A stretch of 64,000 bases of DNA from Chryseobacterium daecheongense (lineage in GTDB: Bacteria > Bacteroidota > Bacteroidia > Flavobacteriales > Weeksellaceae): the NCBI GenBank assembly GCA_027920525.1, contig CP115858.1:2914001-2978000 (forward strand), in the 5' to 3' direction. The notes under the pieces were generated by a model, which was given only the letters and a program-made list of their open reading frames with translations, was not told the DNA's origin and made no database searches. Shown one piece after another: positions 7,879 through 16,113 of the stretch (position 1 is the stretch's first letter; the number at the start of each line of letters is the position of its first letter). The position numbers and the translations under genes were made by a program.

Positions 7879-8949
7879 ATGGATCTTAAAATAAAACTAG
7901 AGCAGCTGCATCAGAAAGTAGTAGGATTGAAGGACCAGATCAATACGGAAGAAGCGACCAAAAATGCTTTTGTAATGCCATTCATACAGATTTTAGGTTA
8001 TGATATATTTAATCCTACAGAAGTGGTTCCTGAGCATATTTGTGATATCGGAACCAAAAAAGGAGAAAAAGTAGACTATGTGATAAGACACAACGACAAT
8101 CCTATTTTTATCATTGAATGTAAGCATTGGAAAGAAAGTGCAGATGCGCACAATTCACAGCTCCACAGATACTATCATGTTTCAAAGACCCGGTTTGGAG
8201 TGCTAACCAATGGGATTGTATATAATTTTTACACCGATCTGGAGAAGCCTAATATTATGGATGAAAAGCCTTTTTTTACCATCAACATTGAAGATCTCAA
8301 AGACAGTTCGATTAAAATTCTCGAAAGCTTTACCAAAAAAGACTACAATCTGGAAAGCATTTTAGATTCTGCTGAAGCATTAAAGTATATCAAAGCGATC
8401 CGGAGAGAATTTGAGAAAGAAATTGAAAACCCCTCTGATGAGTTGGTTAGGCTGTTAGTCAATCGCTTTTTCGAAAAACCTTTAACCGCGAATAGAATGA
8501 TTTCTTTCAAAGAGTACACAAAGAAAGCTTTGACAACATCAATCAATGAATCCATAAGTTTCAGGCTCAAATCTGCATTGAGCATTAACGAACAGATTGA
8601 AAAAAGGGATGAAGCTGTAAAAACACCACAATCTATTGATGAAAACAATGATTCTAAAATTGTAACAACCGAAGAAGAACTGGAAGGGTTTCAAATTGTA
8701 AAGGCTATCCTGCGAGAAAAAGTCGAATCATCAAGAATTGCTTATCGGGATACTCTATCCTATTTTGGAATTTTATTCGATGACAACAATAGGAAACCTC
8801 TTTGCAGACTACATTTTAATACCTCAAATAAATACCTGGAGCTATTTCATAACGGGAAAGATTCCGGAGAAAAGATTTTATTAGGTACCCTCGATGAAAT
8901 CTACAATTTCAGAAATGAACTTCACAAAACACTTGAAAATTATAACTGA
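7879..8949 (+). CDS. HsdR-N-like PD-(D/E)XK nuclease domain protein
   Basis: A 356-residue protein whose N-terminal half resembles the nuclease domain found at the N-terminus of type I restriction R subunits (HSDR_N_2 type). Visible elements are an early acidic helix (Glu24-Glu25, TEEATKNAFVMPFIQILGYD), then Asp66 in KVDYVIR and Glu80-x-Lys82 in IIECKHWK, which fit the D...ExK catalytic set. The segment RFGVLTNGIVYNFYTDLE is also typical. There is no helicase domain, so it is not a complete restriction subunit. The C-terminal third (about 260-356) resembles a small DNA-cleavage-associated domain but I cannot name it. It shares a TGATG overlap with the next gene. Confidence 0.8.
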   Translation: MDLKIKLEQLHQKVVGLKDQINTEEATKNAFVMPFIQILGYDIFNPTEVVPEHICDIGTKKGEKVDYVIRHNDNPIFIIECKHWKESADAHNSQLHRYYHVSKTRFGVLTNGIVYNFYTDLEKPNIMDEKPFFTINIEDLKDSSIKILESFTKKDYNLESILDSAEALKYIKAIRREFEKEIENPSDELVRLLVNRFFEKPLTANRMISFKEYTKKALTTSINESISFRLKSALSINEQIEKRDEAVKTPQSIDENNDSKIVTTEEELEGFQIVKAILREKVESSRIAYRDTLSYFGILFDDNNRKPLCRLHFNTSNKYLELFHNGKDSGEKILLGTLDEIYNFRNELHKTLENYN

Positions 8950-9458
8950 TGAAAAAGCTGTTTTTACTTATTATAATCCCAATCATCATTTTTCTTTTAC
9001 ATTCTTGTTTTAAGGCAAACGATAATATTGGGCACGATGGAAGATGTACGGGGTCTGCCTATTGTACAGCTTGTTCAAATTGTTCCGGTTGTGGACATTG
9101 TGCAGGAGGTGGTGGAACCTGTGGTGTTTGTAAAGGAGAATCCTCCAGAAAAAAATCTTCTTCAAAGAAAGACAAACATAAAAGACCAGGAGATAATGAT
9201 TCTTATTCTTCAAAAAGAGGTAAATCTACCAAAGCTCCTTCAGTTTTTGTGAATGAAATCAATATCAATTCTGGCAGATACAGAACAGGAACTGCAATTA
9301 CCTACATATATGAAAAACCTTCTATCCAATCCAAAATAATAGAAACTATTCCTAAAAACGAAAAGCTGATTCAGCTTTCAAAACAGGATTCTTGGTATAA
9401 AGTGAAAGTACAGAAATCAGGAAAAATAGGATATGTATATTATAAAAATGTGAAATAA
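8949..9458 (+). CDS. Cys-rich SH3-domain lipoprotein
   Basis: A 169-residue predicted lipoprotein with lipobox LHSC (Cys20). Residues about 33-65 are a striking cluster of eight Cys in CxxC-like spacing mixed with Gly (CTACSNCSGCGHC, then CGVCKG), which could bind metal or form disulfides. A Ser/Lys-rich linker follows. The C-terminal part (about 95-169) looks like a bacterial SH3 domain (ITYIYEKPSIQSKIIETI ... WYKVKV ... GYVYYKNV). Its start overlaps the preceding stop by one base. An envelope-anchored binding role is inferred. Confidence 0.75.
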   Translation: MKKLFLLIIIPIIIFLLHSCFKANDNIGHDGRCTGSAYCTACSNCSGCGHCAGGGGTCGVCKGESSRKKSSSKKDKHKRPGDNDSYSSKRGKSTKAPSVFVNEININSGRYRTGTAITYIYEKPSIQSKIIETIPKNEKLIQLSKQDSWYKVKVQKSGKIGYVYYKNVK

Positions 9459-9474
9459 CTAAAAACAAATATCT

Positions 9475-10119
9475 ATGAATTTAAAACAATTTTTAAACGA
9501 AGAACAGGATCCTAAAGCTGTTGAAAAGCTCCTTGAAAAAATTAACAGCCTTCTTACTTCACAAGAGTTTGTTGAATATATTGCCGTTCAAAAAAAGCCG
9601 GCTTTTAATTTATCTCCGGACTGTATTGCTCTTACCAATAGGAGAGTTATTTTTTGTAGACCCAAAAATTTCGGTTTATCAATGGATTTTCAGGATTACA
9701 GTTGGGTAGATGTTGCAGACTGTCATATTAAAGAAGGTATTCTTGGGGCTACTTTCATTATGAAAACTGTAGGAAACCTAATCAACATGATGGACTATTT
9801 ACCAAAAGCACAAGCAAGAAAACTCTATCAATACGCTCAGGAAATTGAAGAACAAATGAGAGGTGTGAGAAGAGAAAAAGATTTAGAAACAAGAAGAGCT
9901 TCTGCTGGAGGAGGAGTAACTGTAAATAACACGACACCTATTATTGCCCAGCCACATCAATTCCAACAACAACAACAACAACAACAACAACAACCTTTGT
10001 TGATAGAAAATGAAGATCCTTTTGCCATTTTGCAAAAATTAAAAGGCTTAGTACAAACCGGAATTATTTCCCCGGAAGAGTTTGAAGAAAAAAAGAATGA
10101 AATCTTATCAAGAGTTTAG
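9475..10119 (+). CDS. PH-like and SHOCT domain protein with a polyglutamine linker
   Basis: A 214-residue protein. Residues about 30-125 look like a bacterial PH domain of the YokE type (CIALTNRRVIFCRPK, WVDVADCHIKEG). After a Gly/Val-rich stretch and ten consecutive Gln, the C-terminus is a SHOCT helix pair (DPFAILQKLKGLVQTGIISP, EEFEEKKNEIL). SHOCT domains are short oligomerisation or anchoring helices often joined to membrane or stress proteins. The Gln run is encoded by a pure CAA repeat. Six bases separate it from the TM2 gene. Confidence 0.8.
   Translation: MNLKQFLNEEQDPKAVEKLLEKINSLLTSQEFVEYIAVQKKPAFNLSPDCIALTNRRVIFCRPKNFGLSMDFQDYSWVDVADCHIKEGILGATFIMKTVGNLINMMDYLPKAQARKLYQYAQEIEEQMRGVRREKDLETRRASAGGGVTVNNTTPIIAQPHQFQQQQQQQQQQPLLIENEDPFAILQKLKGLVQTGIISPEEFEEKKNEILSRV
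9964..9993 (+). repeat. (CAA)10 trinucleotide repeat
   Basis: Ten perfect in-frame CAA codons encode the Gln run between the PH-like and SHOCT parts of the surrounding gene. Slippage here would change linker length without breaking the frame. Confidence 0.95.
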
Positions 10120-10124
10120 AAATT

Positions 10125-10340
10125 ATGAAATCAAAATTTACCACAGCCATGCTCGCTCTCTTTTTAGGGGGGTTGGGCATTCATAGATTTTACTTAGGCC
10201 AAAATACATTAGGAATATTCTATCTTTTATTCTGCTGGACTTTTATCCCGGCACTCATTGCCTTTATTGACTTCATCGTTTTCATTTTCATGTCTGAAAA
10301 TAGTTTCAATTACAAGTACAACCTTACTACAGGATTCTAA
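10125..10340 (+). CDS. TM2 domain membrane protein
   Basis: A 71-residue protein that is almost entirely a TM2 domain: LALFLGGLGIHRFYLGQ is the classic first helix with its GGxGxHRFYLG motif, and a second helix (TFIPALIAFIDFIVFIFM) follows. TM2 proteins are small inner-membrane proteins of unclear role, often encoded next to SHOCT or PH-like proteins, as here. Confidence 0.9.
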   Translation: MKSKFTTAMLALFLGGLGIHRFYLGQNTLGIFYLLFCWTFIPALIAFIDFIVFIFMSENSFNYKYNLTTGF

Positions 10341-10351
10341 AAACTAAAAAA

Positions 10352-10774
10352 ATGAAACTATTTCTCACCTTCTGTGCAATATGTTGTTTTGTAGGTGTTT
10401 TTAGACTCCCTATTGAATATTACACCTTTCTCCGGGTTTTAGTCTCTGTTGGAGCACTGATTATCATCTATAGTTTTTTGAACAATAAGCAATACAACTG
10501 GGGAGCAATATTCATAGTAATACTGATCATTTTTAATCCGGTTTTTCCCATTTATTTATATAGAAAAAGTATATGGATCCCTATTGATACCATTACAGGA
10601 ATCCTTTTTCTCCTTATAACGTTTGCTGAAAAACTGGATTTTAAAAAGGAAGAAGAAACTACCGAAGAAATTCCAGAACATAATAGACAAGTAAGATCTC
10701 CTTCACGAGATATCATTATTAATCCTAAAAAGACCAAAGAAGAACCAACCAATGGAAAACAATCAAATAACTGA
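10352..10774 (+). CDS. Small multi-pass membrane protein (DUF6804-like)
   Basis: A 140-residue protein with four predicted membrane helices in the first 90 residues (LFLTFCAICCFVGVF; LRVLVSVGALIIIYSFL; WGAIFIVILIIFNPVFPIYL; ITGILFLLITFAE) and a charged cytoplasmic tail. The arrangement with NPVFPIYLYRKSIWIPID resembles DUF6804-type proteins; no function is known. Its last 23 bases overlap the start of the next gene, indicating tight coupling. Confidence 0.7.
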   Translation: MKLFLTFCAICCFVGVFRLPIEYYTFLRVLVSVGALIIIYSFLNNKQYNWGAIFIVILIIFNPVFPIYLYRKSIWIPIDTITGILFLLITFAEKLDFKKEEETTEEIPEHNRQVRSPSRDIIINPKKTKEEPTNGKQSNN

Positions 10775-11159
10775 AAATCTCAAAGCTCACTTCTTAAGGC
10801 TTTATCAAATGGCTATTTGTGATGATGATTTCAGTGCTCTTGAGCTGAAAATGCTTTACAAATGTGCTGAAGAAAGAGGAATATCTTCAAAAAATCTGGA
10901 TGATATTCTGCTGAATCCTATCAATTTTAAATCTCTGGTCCCACAAACCATTGAGGAGAAAGTTGATTACCTATATGATCTCACTGTGATGATATGGGCA
11001 GACGGCGTCGTCTCTCCAAACGAGTATTCCGCTATGGAAAAGTATGTACTTATGTTCGGTTTTCTGGAAGATAATGTAACAGATATTGTTGATTACCTTA
11101 TCGAAGCAGTAAAAATCGGAAAGAATAAAAGTGACATTTTATACGAATTAAAAAACTAA
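10752..11159 (+). CDS. TerB-like protein
   Basis: A 135-residue all-helical protein with the repeated acidic pattern of TerB-like domains: MAICDDDFSALELKMLYKCAEERGI in the first half and MIWADGVVSPNEYSAMEKYVLMFGF in the second. In TerB the acidic loops bind metal, and the family links tellurite/stress (Ter) modules to membranes and vWA proteins. Here a vWA-like lipoprotein ends the same operon. The assignment is by motif pattern, not overall identity. Confidence 0.7.
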   Translation: MENNQITENLKAHFLRLYQMAICDDDFSALELKMLYKCAEERGISSKNLDDILLNPINFKSLVPQTIEEKVDYLYDLTVMIWADGVVSPNEYSAMEKYVLMFGFLEDNVTDIVDYLIEAVKIGKNKSDILYELKN

Positions 11160-11165
11160 AACACT

Positions 11166-12509
11166 ATGGACACCATCAGCATAAAAAATTTATTCAAACT
11201 GAAATCAGTTCCAATTGAAACACCCAAACAGGAAGCTCCCAAAGACACCGACTCTAAAGTAGAAACAGAATCTCCTGAAGAAAGCAGAAAAAGAACTTAT
11301 CACGAAGCCGGTTACAGGGACAGCTCCAGAACAAATGGAAATCATTCCACACTATCAATCTGCCTTGATGCCGTATACTCAAAGTTTCAAAATGAGGAAA
11401 AAGAGATGGTTGAAAAACAGCAAAAGCTTAAGGAGTCTTATATCAATGAGCAAAAAAACAGAGAAACTGAGATCAAAGCTCTGACTGTTTCCCAGGAAAC
11501 TAAAGAAGAACAGCTAAAAAATAAAAACAAGGAGGTCGAAAATCATCAAAACACAATTGAGGCCCTAAAAGCTGAAATACTGGATTTACCTAGAAACCCC
11601 GAAAAACACAATGTAAAAGCAACAAAAGGAGCTTCCACTAAATTCTGGATTGGCGCATTCCTTCTCATTCCTATAAGCCTTTACTTGATCACATTCTATA
11701 TTTCAACTTCTTACTCCGCTTTCTTTAAAAGTTTTGATGCTAAAAGTACGGTGATACAAAGTGTTTTGGACGCACAAGCATTCAGTAAAGCATGGAACGC
11801 AGGAGCTATTGAAGGAGCTTTTGTCACTTTAATTCCATTTGTATTTCTTGGACTAGGCTTTCTCATTCACATGTTCAGCGAGAATAAAACAACAGCGAAT
11901 TATATTAAACTTGGACTATTATTCGTAGTTACATTTGTTTTCGACTCCATTTTAGCATATGAGATTGAATCAAAACTGTATGAATTAAATAAAACATTTA
12001 ATTCCCCTGATTTTAATCTTAAAATCGCTTTTACTAAAATACAGTTTTGGGGAATTATTTTCGCAGGATTCATTGTCTACATTATCTGGGGGTTGGTATT
12101 TGATTTTGTTATGAAGGAGCATAAAGAAAAAGATAAAATCAAAAATGAACAAGAAATCAGACAAAAAAACGTGCTTTTCCTTTTAGAAAAAATCAATGTC
12201 CTGAAAAAAGAAATTGAAGAAATTCTGGGAAATATAGGTACCACAAAAGAATTAATCATTAAAACCCGTGGGAGAATTGAAGAACTTCAGAATATTATTG
12301 ATGGAGTCATCATTCCAACCAAAGATTACAAGTTATACGCCTCAGAGTATGTCCAGGGTTGGATTACTTTTATTGGAGAAAAGATAGCTGTTTCCAAAAC
12401 AGAGAAACAAACGATGATCGAAAGCTGTATTGAGACCTATAATATCAATCTGGAAACCGTAGGAGCTAATTCTGATAATCAAAATTTAGTATACCTGTCT
12501 TCTTTATAA
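11166..12509 (+). CDS. Coiled-coil membrane protein, four predicted helices
   Basis: I do not recognise a family. The 447-residue protein has a charged N-terminal segment, a long coiled coil (about 75-145, rich in Glu/Lys/Gln), and four predicted membrane helices (about 158-178, 217-240, 246-263 and 294-315). A second coiled coil (about 318-370) and a soluble tail follow. This looks like a scaffold spanning the inner membrane with cytoplasmic coiled-coil arms. It sits six bases after the TerB-like gene and ten before the lipoprotein gene. Confidence 0.75.
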   Translation: MDTISIKNLFKLKSVPIETPKQEAPKDTDSKVETESPEESRKRTYHEAGYRDSSRTNGNHSTLSICLDAVYSKFQNEEKEMVEKQQKLKESYINEQKNRETEIKALTVSQETKEEQLKNKNKEVENHQNTIEALKAEILDLPRNPEKHNVKATKGASTKFWIGAFLLIPISLYLITFYISTSYSAFFKSFDAKSTVIQSVLDAQAFSKAWNAGAIEGAFVTLIPFVFLGLGFLIHMFSENKTTANYIKLGLLFVVTFVFDSILAYEIESKLYELNKTFNSPDFNLKIAFTKIQFWGIIFAGFIVYIIWGLVFDFVMKEHKEKDKIKNEQEIRQKNVLFLLEKINVLKKEIEEILGNIGTTKELIIKTRGRIEELQNIIDGVIIPTKDYKLYASEYVQGWITFIGEKIAVSKTEKQTMIESCIETYNINLETVGANSDNQNLVYLSSL

Positions 12510-12519
12510 ATCGAAAGCC

Positions 12520-13401
12520 ATGAAAAAAATAATATACTTATTAATAATCATCTCTTTTGTTTCTTGTTGCAAAACTGAAAGTGGTTCTTCCGATGAAAGA
12601 AAAGATAGTATTCAAACTGATCTGAATAACTTAAATGTTAGCATTTTAATTGATTTATCGGACCGAATCGATCCCAAAACCAACCCAAACCCATCAATGG
12701 AATATGCTCAGAGAGATGTGGAATATATCAAAACCATTGAAAAAGGATTTCTCAACCATATTAAATCCAAAAGAATAATCACTTATGATGATCAGATGCA
12801 GATCTTCTTTAATCCTGAACCTTCCGATCCAAAAATGAACGAACTGACCAAAGAACTAAAGGTATCTTTTGATAAAAATACAAGCAAAGATTATTTTAGT
12901 TCTGTCGAAAAAAAATATTCTGAATTGCCTTCTAATATTTATCAATCAGCCATTAAAGATGATAAATACGTTGGTTCTGACATTTGGGAGTTCTTTAGAA
13001 ATAAAGTAAAGGATTATTGTATCAAAGATGATCGAAGAAATATTCTTTTTATTCTGACTGACGGCTACATGTATCATGAAGATTCCAAGTTTTCACAAGA
13101 AAAGAAGACCTCTTATCTGACATCAAAATTAATAAAATCATTTCATCTTACCACAACAGATTATAAAGCAGAAATTGAGAAAAATCATTTGGGCTTTGTA
13201 AAGGCCAATGATAATCTGAATAATCTGGAAGTAATTGTTTTGGGAATTAACCCTGAAAAAGGCAATCCATTCGAAGAAGCAGTCATCAAAGAATACTGGG
13301 AAAACTGGTTCAAAGAAATGAAAGTCAAAAATTACCAGATTAAATCAGCAGACCTTCCTTCTAATCTGGAACCGATTATTTTAAAAGCTATTAAAGGATA
13401 A
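12520..13401 (+). CDS. vWA-like lipoprotein
   Basis: A 293-residue predicted lipoprotein with lipobox FVSC (about Cys16). The core looks like a von Willebrand A fold: a first strand with a partial metal site (VSILIDLSDRID, DxSxx in place of the full DxSxS), a second strand ending in ILFILTDGYMYHED, and a later strand LEVIVLGINP. Such domains mediate protein-protein contacts, often through a bound metal ion. It is the last gene of the P3 operon and is followed by a strong terminator. Loss of the second Ser suggests altered metal binding. Confidence 0.7.
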   Translation: MKKIIYLLIIISFVSCCKTESGSSDERKDSIQTDLNNLNVSILIDLSDRIDPKTNPNPSMEYAQRDVEYIKTIEKGFLNHIKSKRIITYDDQMQIFFNPEPSDPKMNELTKELKVSFDKNTSKDYFSSVEKKYSELPSNIYQSAIKDDKYVGSDIWEFFRNKVKDYCIKDDRRNILFILTDGYMYHEDSKFSQEKKTSYLTSKLIKSFHLTTTDYKAEIEKNHLGFVKANDNLNNLEVIVLGINPEKGNPFEEAVIKEYWENWFKEMKVKNYQIKSADLPSNLEPIILKAIKG

Positions 13402-13431
13402 AAACTAAAAAACACTCAACATATAACCACA

Positions 13432-13461
13432 AAAAAAGCGAAGATAAGTCTTCGCTTTTTT
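13432..13461. terminator. Bidirectional terminator
   Basis: AAAAAAGCGAAGA (13432-13444) pairs perfectly with TCTTCGCTTTTTT (13449-13461) around TAAG. It ends the nine-gene operon on the plus strand. On the minus strand it overlaps the stop codon of the GNAT gene. Confidence 0.9.
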
Positions 13462-13912
13462 ATTTTCTGATCATTTCCGTATGCGGAATATCATCCTCCA
13501 GGTATTTTTTCCCGGTATCAATAAAACCAAACTCAGAATAGAAACGCAACAGGTAATCCTGTGCAGAGATTTTGATCTCCGAAGTATGAAACCTGTTTTC
13601 AATGGTTTCAACCGCATATCTTATCAATTGTTTTCCTAAGCTTTTTCCTCTTGCTTTCTCAGTAGTCAGTACCCTTCCGAATGAAGTTTCATCATATTTA
13701 ATGCCTTTATCAAAAACCCTGCAATAGGCAAGGATCTCACCGTCTTCCTCCGCCCAGATATGAATACCCTTCTGGTCATAATTATCCAGATCAGGATAAG
13801 GGCAGTTTTGCTCGATCACAAAAACATCAATACGCGCCTTTAAAACTTTATAAAGCTCAGGAACGGTGAACTCATCAAAAGTTTTTATTTTCCAGATTAT
13901 ATTACTCATCAA
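13460..13912 (-). CDS. ElaA-like GNAT N-acetyltransferase
   Basis: A 150-residue single-domain acetyltransferase of the ElaA type. It has the family's opening ([21 protein letters not shown]), the strand [18 protein letters not shown] and the acetyl-CoA loop [15 protein letters not shown]. The C-terminal [20 protein letters not shown] is characteristic. The substrate is unknown. Its first 11 bases overlap the end of engB, so the two are co-transcribed. Confidence 0.85.
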   Translation of the reverse strand: MMSNIIWKIKTFDEFTVPELYKVLKARIDVFVIEQNCPYPDLDNYDQKGIHIWAEEDGEILAYCRVFDKGIKYDETSFGRVLTTEKARGKSLGKQLIRYAVETIENRFHTSEIKISAQDYLLRFYSEFGFIDTGKKYLEDDIPHTEMIRK

Positions 13913-14525
13913 AGTTTACGCTATTATTTTTTAAAAATTCGTTGGTGGTCTGGATGAAATCCAGAATTTTGTCGCCTCCTTCCTTCTTTTCTGCTGAAGT
14001 AATGTACAGTTCCGGCAGGTCTTCCCAGGTTTTGTGAAGCTCAGCTTTATAATCCTCCACATTTTTTATAACAACATTAGGCTTCAGTTTATCTGCTTTG
14101 GTAAAAACAATTGAAAAAGGAACTCCGCTCTCTCCACACCATTGGATAAACTCTAAATCGATTTTCTGAGGAGTGTGTCTTGAATCCACCAAAACAAAAA
14201 GGTTAACCAGATTCCTTCTGTTCAGGATATAATTGGTGATCAGTTTTTCAAAATCTTTTCTCTGAACCTTTGAAACTTTAGCATATCCGTATCCCGGCAA
14301 ATCGGTAAGATACCAGCTTTCATTGACTAAAAAATGGTTGATCAGCTGTGTTTTTCCCGGAGTTTGTGAAGTTTTTGCCAGATCTTTATGATTCATCATT
14401 GCATTGATCAATGATGATTTACCCACATTTGATCTTCCTATAAAAGCATATTCGGGAATATTGGGCTCCGGGCATTCCTGCCATTTCCCGCTACTTTTGA
14501 CAAATTCTGCTGTTTTAATTACCAT
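13902..14525 (-). CDS. engB: Ribosome biogenesis GTPase EngB (YihA/YsxC)
   Basis: A 207-residue GTPase of normal length for the family. G1 is [11 protein letters not shown], the switch/G2 Thr lies in [12 protein letters not shown]3 is [11 protein letters not shown]4 is FTKADKLK and G5 is ITSAEKKEG. EngB is required for assembly of the large ribosomal subunit and is usually essential. The gene follows the alpha/beta hydrolase terminator and overlaps the downstream acetyltransferase gene. Confidence 0.96.
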   Translation of the reverse strand: MVIKTAEFVKSSGKWQECPEPNIPEYAFIGRSNVGKSSLINAMMNHKDLAKTSQTPGKTQLINHFLVNESWYLTDLPGYGYAKVSKVQRKDFEKLITNYILNRRNLVNLFVLVDSRHTPQKIDLEFIQWCGESGVPFSIVFTKADKLKPNVVIKNVEDYKAELHKTWEDLPELYITSAEKKEGGDKILDFIQTTNEFLKNNSVNFDE

Positions 14526-14548
14526 TTTTGAATTATTTTAAGAAAAAC

Positions 14549-14576
14549 AAACCATTAAGAGCTATCTTAATGGTTT
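14549..14576 (-). terminator. Terminator after the alpha/beta hydrolase gene
   Basis: AAACCATTAAGA (14549-14560) pairs perfectly with TCTTAATGGTTT (14565-14576) around a four-base loop. On the minus strand a T-rich stretch follows, in the gap before engB. Confidence 0.8.
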
Positions 14577-14583
14577 AAGTTAT

Positions 14584-15345
14584 TTATACTTTATCTTTTA
14601 ACCAGCTGTAAAGAATTTCATTGAATTCATCTGGTTTTTCCATCATTGCTGCGTGGCCGCATTTATCTATCCAGTACAGATCGGAATTAGGAATAAACTT
14701 ATGCATATCTTCTGCCACCTCAGGAGGTGTTACATTATCCTGCTTTCCCCAGATCAGACACGTAGGTGTCAGAATTTTAGGGAGATCATTCAGCATGTTG
14801 TGTTTGATAGCACTTCTGGCAAGCATTACCGTTTTTATTCCTTTCATTCTGTCATTAACAACACCGAAAACCTCGTCCACGAGATCCTCTGTAGCGACTG
14901 CAGGGTCATAGAAAACTTCCTCCGTTTTCTTCCTTATATATTGTCTGTCACTTTTTCTCGGAAAGCTGTCCCCGAATGTTCTTTCGTATAATCCGGAACT
15001 TCCCGTTAAAACAAGATTTTTTACAAGATCAGGCCTTGCCAAAGCTAAGATAAGCCCGACATGACCGCCCATCGAATTCCCGACAATAGTTACCGGTTCC
15101 GAAATATGGCTCTCTATAAACTTGATAATATATTTTGCGATAGTAGTAAGATTGGTATTGAGTACCGGCAAATCATAGATTGGCAATTGAGGCACATATA
15201 CCTTAAATCCTTTCTCCGAAAAAAAATTCACCATCTTATCGAAATTACTCAAACCACCCATTAACCCGTGCAACAGCACCAATGGATGTCCTTCTCCCGC
15301 TTCTACAAAAGTATATTTCTTTTCTTTTTTTGTACTAAATATCAT
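14584..15345 (-). CDS. Alpha/beta hydrolase
   Basis: A 253-residue hydrolase. I place the start at 15345 (MIFSTKKEKKYTF) because the fold begins right after it; an upstream ATG at 15390 adds 15 unrelated residues. The features are an oxyanion loop (LLHGLMGGLSNF), the nucleophile elbow GNSMGGHVG with catalytic Ser, an acidic residue in IWGKQDNVTP and the catalytic His in KCGHAAMMEKP. The family covers esterases, lactonases and C-C hydrolases; the substrate is not predictable. It is transcribed divergently from the dcw cluster. Confidence 0.88.
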   Translation of the reverse strand: MIFSTKKEKKYTFVEAGEGHPLVLLHGLMGGLSNFDKMVNFFSEKGFKVYVPQLPIYDLPVLNTNLTTIAKYIIKFIESHISEPVTIVGNSMGGHVGLILALARPDLVKNLVLTGSSGLYERTFGDSFPRKSDRQYIRKKTEEVFYDPAVATEDLVDEVFGVVNDRMKGIKTVMLARSAIKHNMLNDLPKILTPTCLIWGKQDNVTPPEVAEDMHKFIPNSDLYWIDKCGHAAMMEKPDEFNEILYSWLKDKV

Positions 15346-15569
15346 AAAACGCCTTAATAAAGCCCTGCAAAAATACAAATTAAACCTCAAAAATATTTTG
15401 ATATTCCTAATTTAAGATAAAAATAATATAATAAAGGCTTTTTGCCGATCTTTTTTAACATCCTTTTTGTTATGGGCAAAATAACACCAATTCCAATATC
15501 CAAAATATCAACCACTTACCCCTGCGGTCTTCAATCTTTGATAAAACTTATTAACATTGAGTCAAAAAG

Positions 15570-15611
15570 TGGGAAAAAGTGGGAAGTTTTGGAAATAATT
15601 ATATAAATTTG
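15570..15611 (+). promoter_or_regulatory. MraZ operator and promoter of the dcw cluster
   Basis: Three TGGRA repeats spaced by five bases, TGGGA (15570-15574), TGGGA (15580-15584) and TGGAA (15590-15594), match the known MraZ box (TGGGN repeats with 5-nt spacers). A perfect TAnnTTTG box, TAAATTTG, follows at 15604-15611. The mraZ ATG at 15618 is only six bases later, so the transcript would be leaderless or nearly so. MraZ is expected to bind here and control its own operon. Confidence 0.85.
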
Positions 15612-15617
15612 TCCCAA

Positions 15618-16076
15618 ATGAAGAATTTCATTGGAACATATGAGTGTAAAATAGACGACAAAGGTCGCTTAAAAGTCCCTGCATCGCTGATCAAGCAGAT
15701 GGAGAACTTTGACGATAAAGCCTTTGTAGTCAAACGCTCCGTGTTTCAACCCTGCCTGGAAGTTTATCCTATGAATGCATGGGATCAGCTGATGGGCAAA
15801 ATTAATAAACTAAACAGATTCATTAAAAAGAATGCTGATTTCATAAGAATGTTTACAGCAGGAGTAAAAACTGTAGAGTTGGATAACGCCGGAAGATTAC
15901 AGATTTCCAAAGACCTTACCCACTTCGCAAATCTTCATAAAGATATTGTGATCACAAGTGCCGGGGAATTATTTGAAATCTGGGATAAAGAAGCTTACGA
16001 GAAAGTGATCTCTACCAACGAAACCGATTTTGCAAGCCTTGCTGAAGATGTGATGGGCTCTTTCGATGAAGAATAA
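15618..16076 (+). CDS. mraZ: Transcriptional regulator MraZ
   Basis: A 152-residue protein with two AbrB-like SpoVT halves: IGTYECKIDDKGRLKVPASL with FVVKRSVFQPCLEVYP, and VKTVELDNAGRLQISKDL with IVITSAGELFEIWD. MraZ binds repeats before its own gene and controls division genes. The frame extends upstream to an ATG at 15579, but that codon lies inside the MraZ operator and the family starts at MKNFIGTYE, so 15618 is chosen. First gene of the dcw cluster. Confidence 0.95.
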   Translation: MKNFIGTYECKIDDKGRLKVPASLIKQMENFDDKAFVVKRSVFQPCLEVYPMNAWDQLMGKINKLNRFIKKNADFIRMFTAGVKTVELDNAGRLQISKDLTHFANLHKDIVITSAGELFEIWDKEAYEKVISTNETDFASLAEDVMGSFDEE

Positions 16077-16113
16077 CTACGCTGCTAAAAAGGCGCAAAA
16101 CACAAATTAAAAC

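Noticed and set aside
7879..8949. Type I restriction-modification system
   Set aside because: Only an HsdR-N-like nuclease domain is present; there is no helicase, methyltransferase or specificity subunit in the window.
9028..9252. Open frame of 74 codons overlapping the Cys-rich lipoprotein gene
   Set aside because: It lies wholly inside a well-supported gene in another frame and has no independent start signals or family features.
15579..15617. Earlier mraZ start codon at 15579
   Set aside because: It lies inside the MraZ operator and the MraZ family begins at the ATG at 15618.
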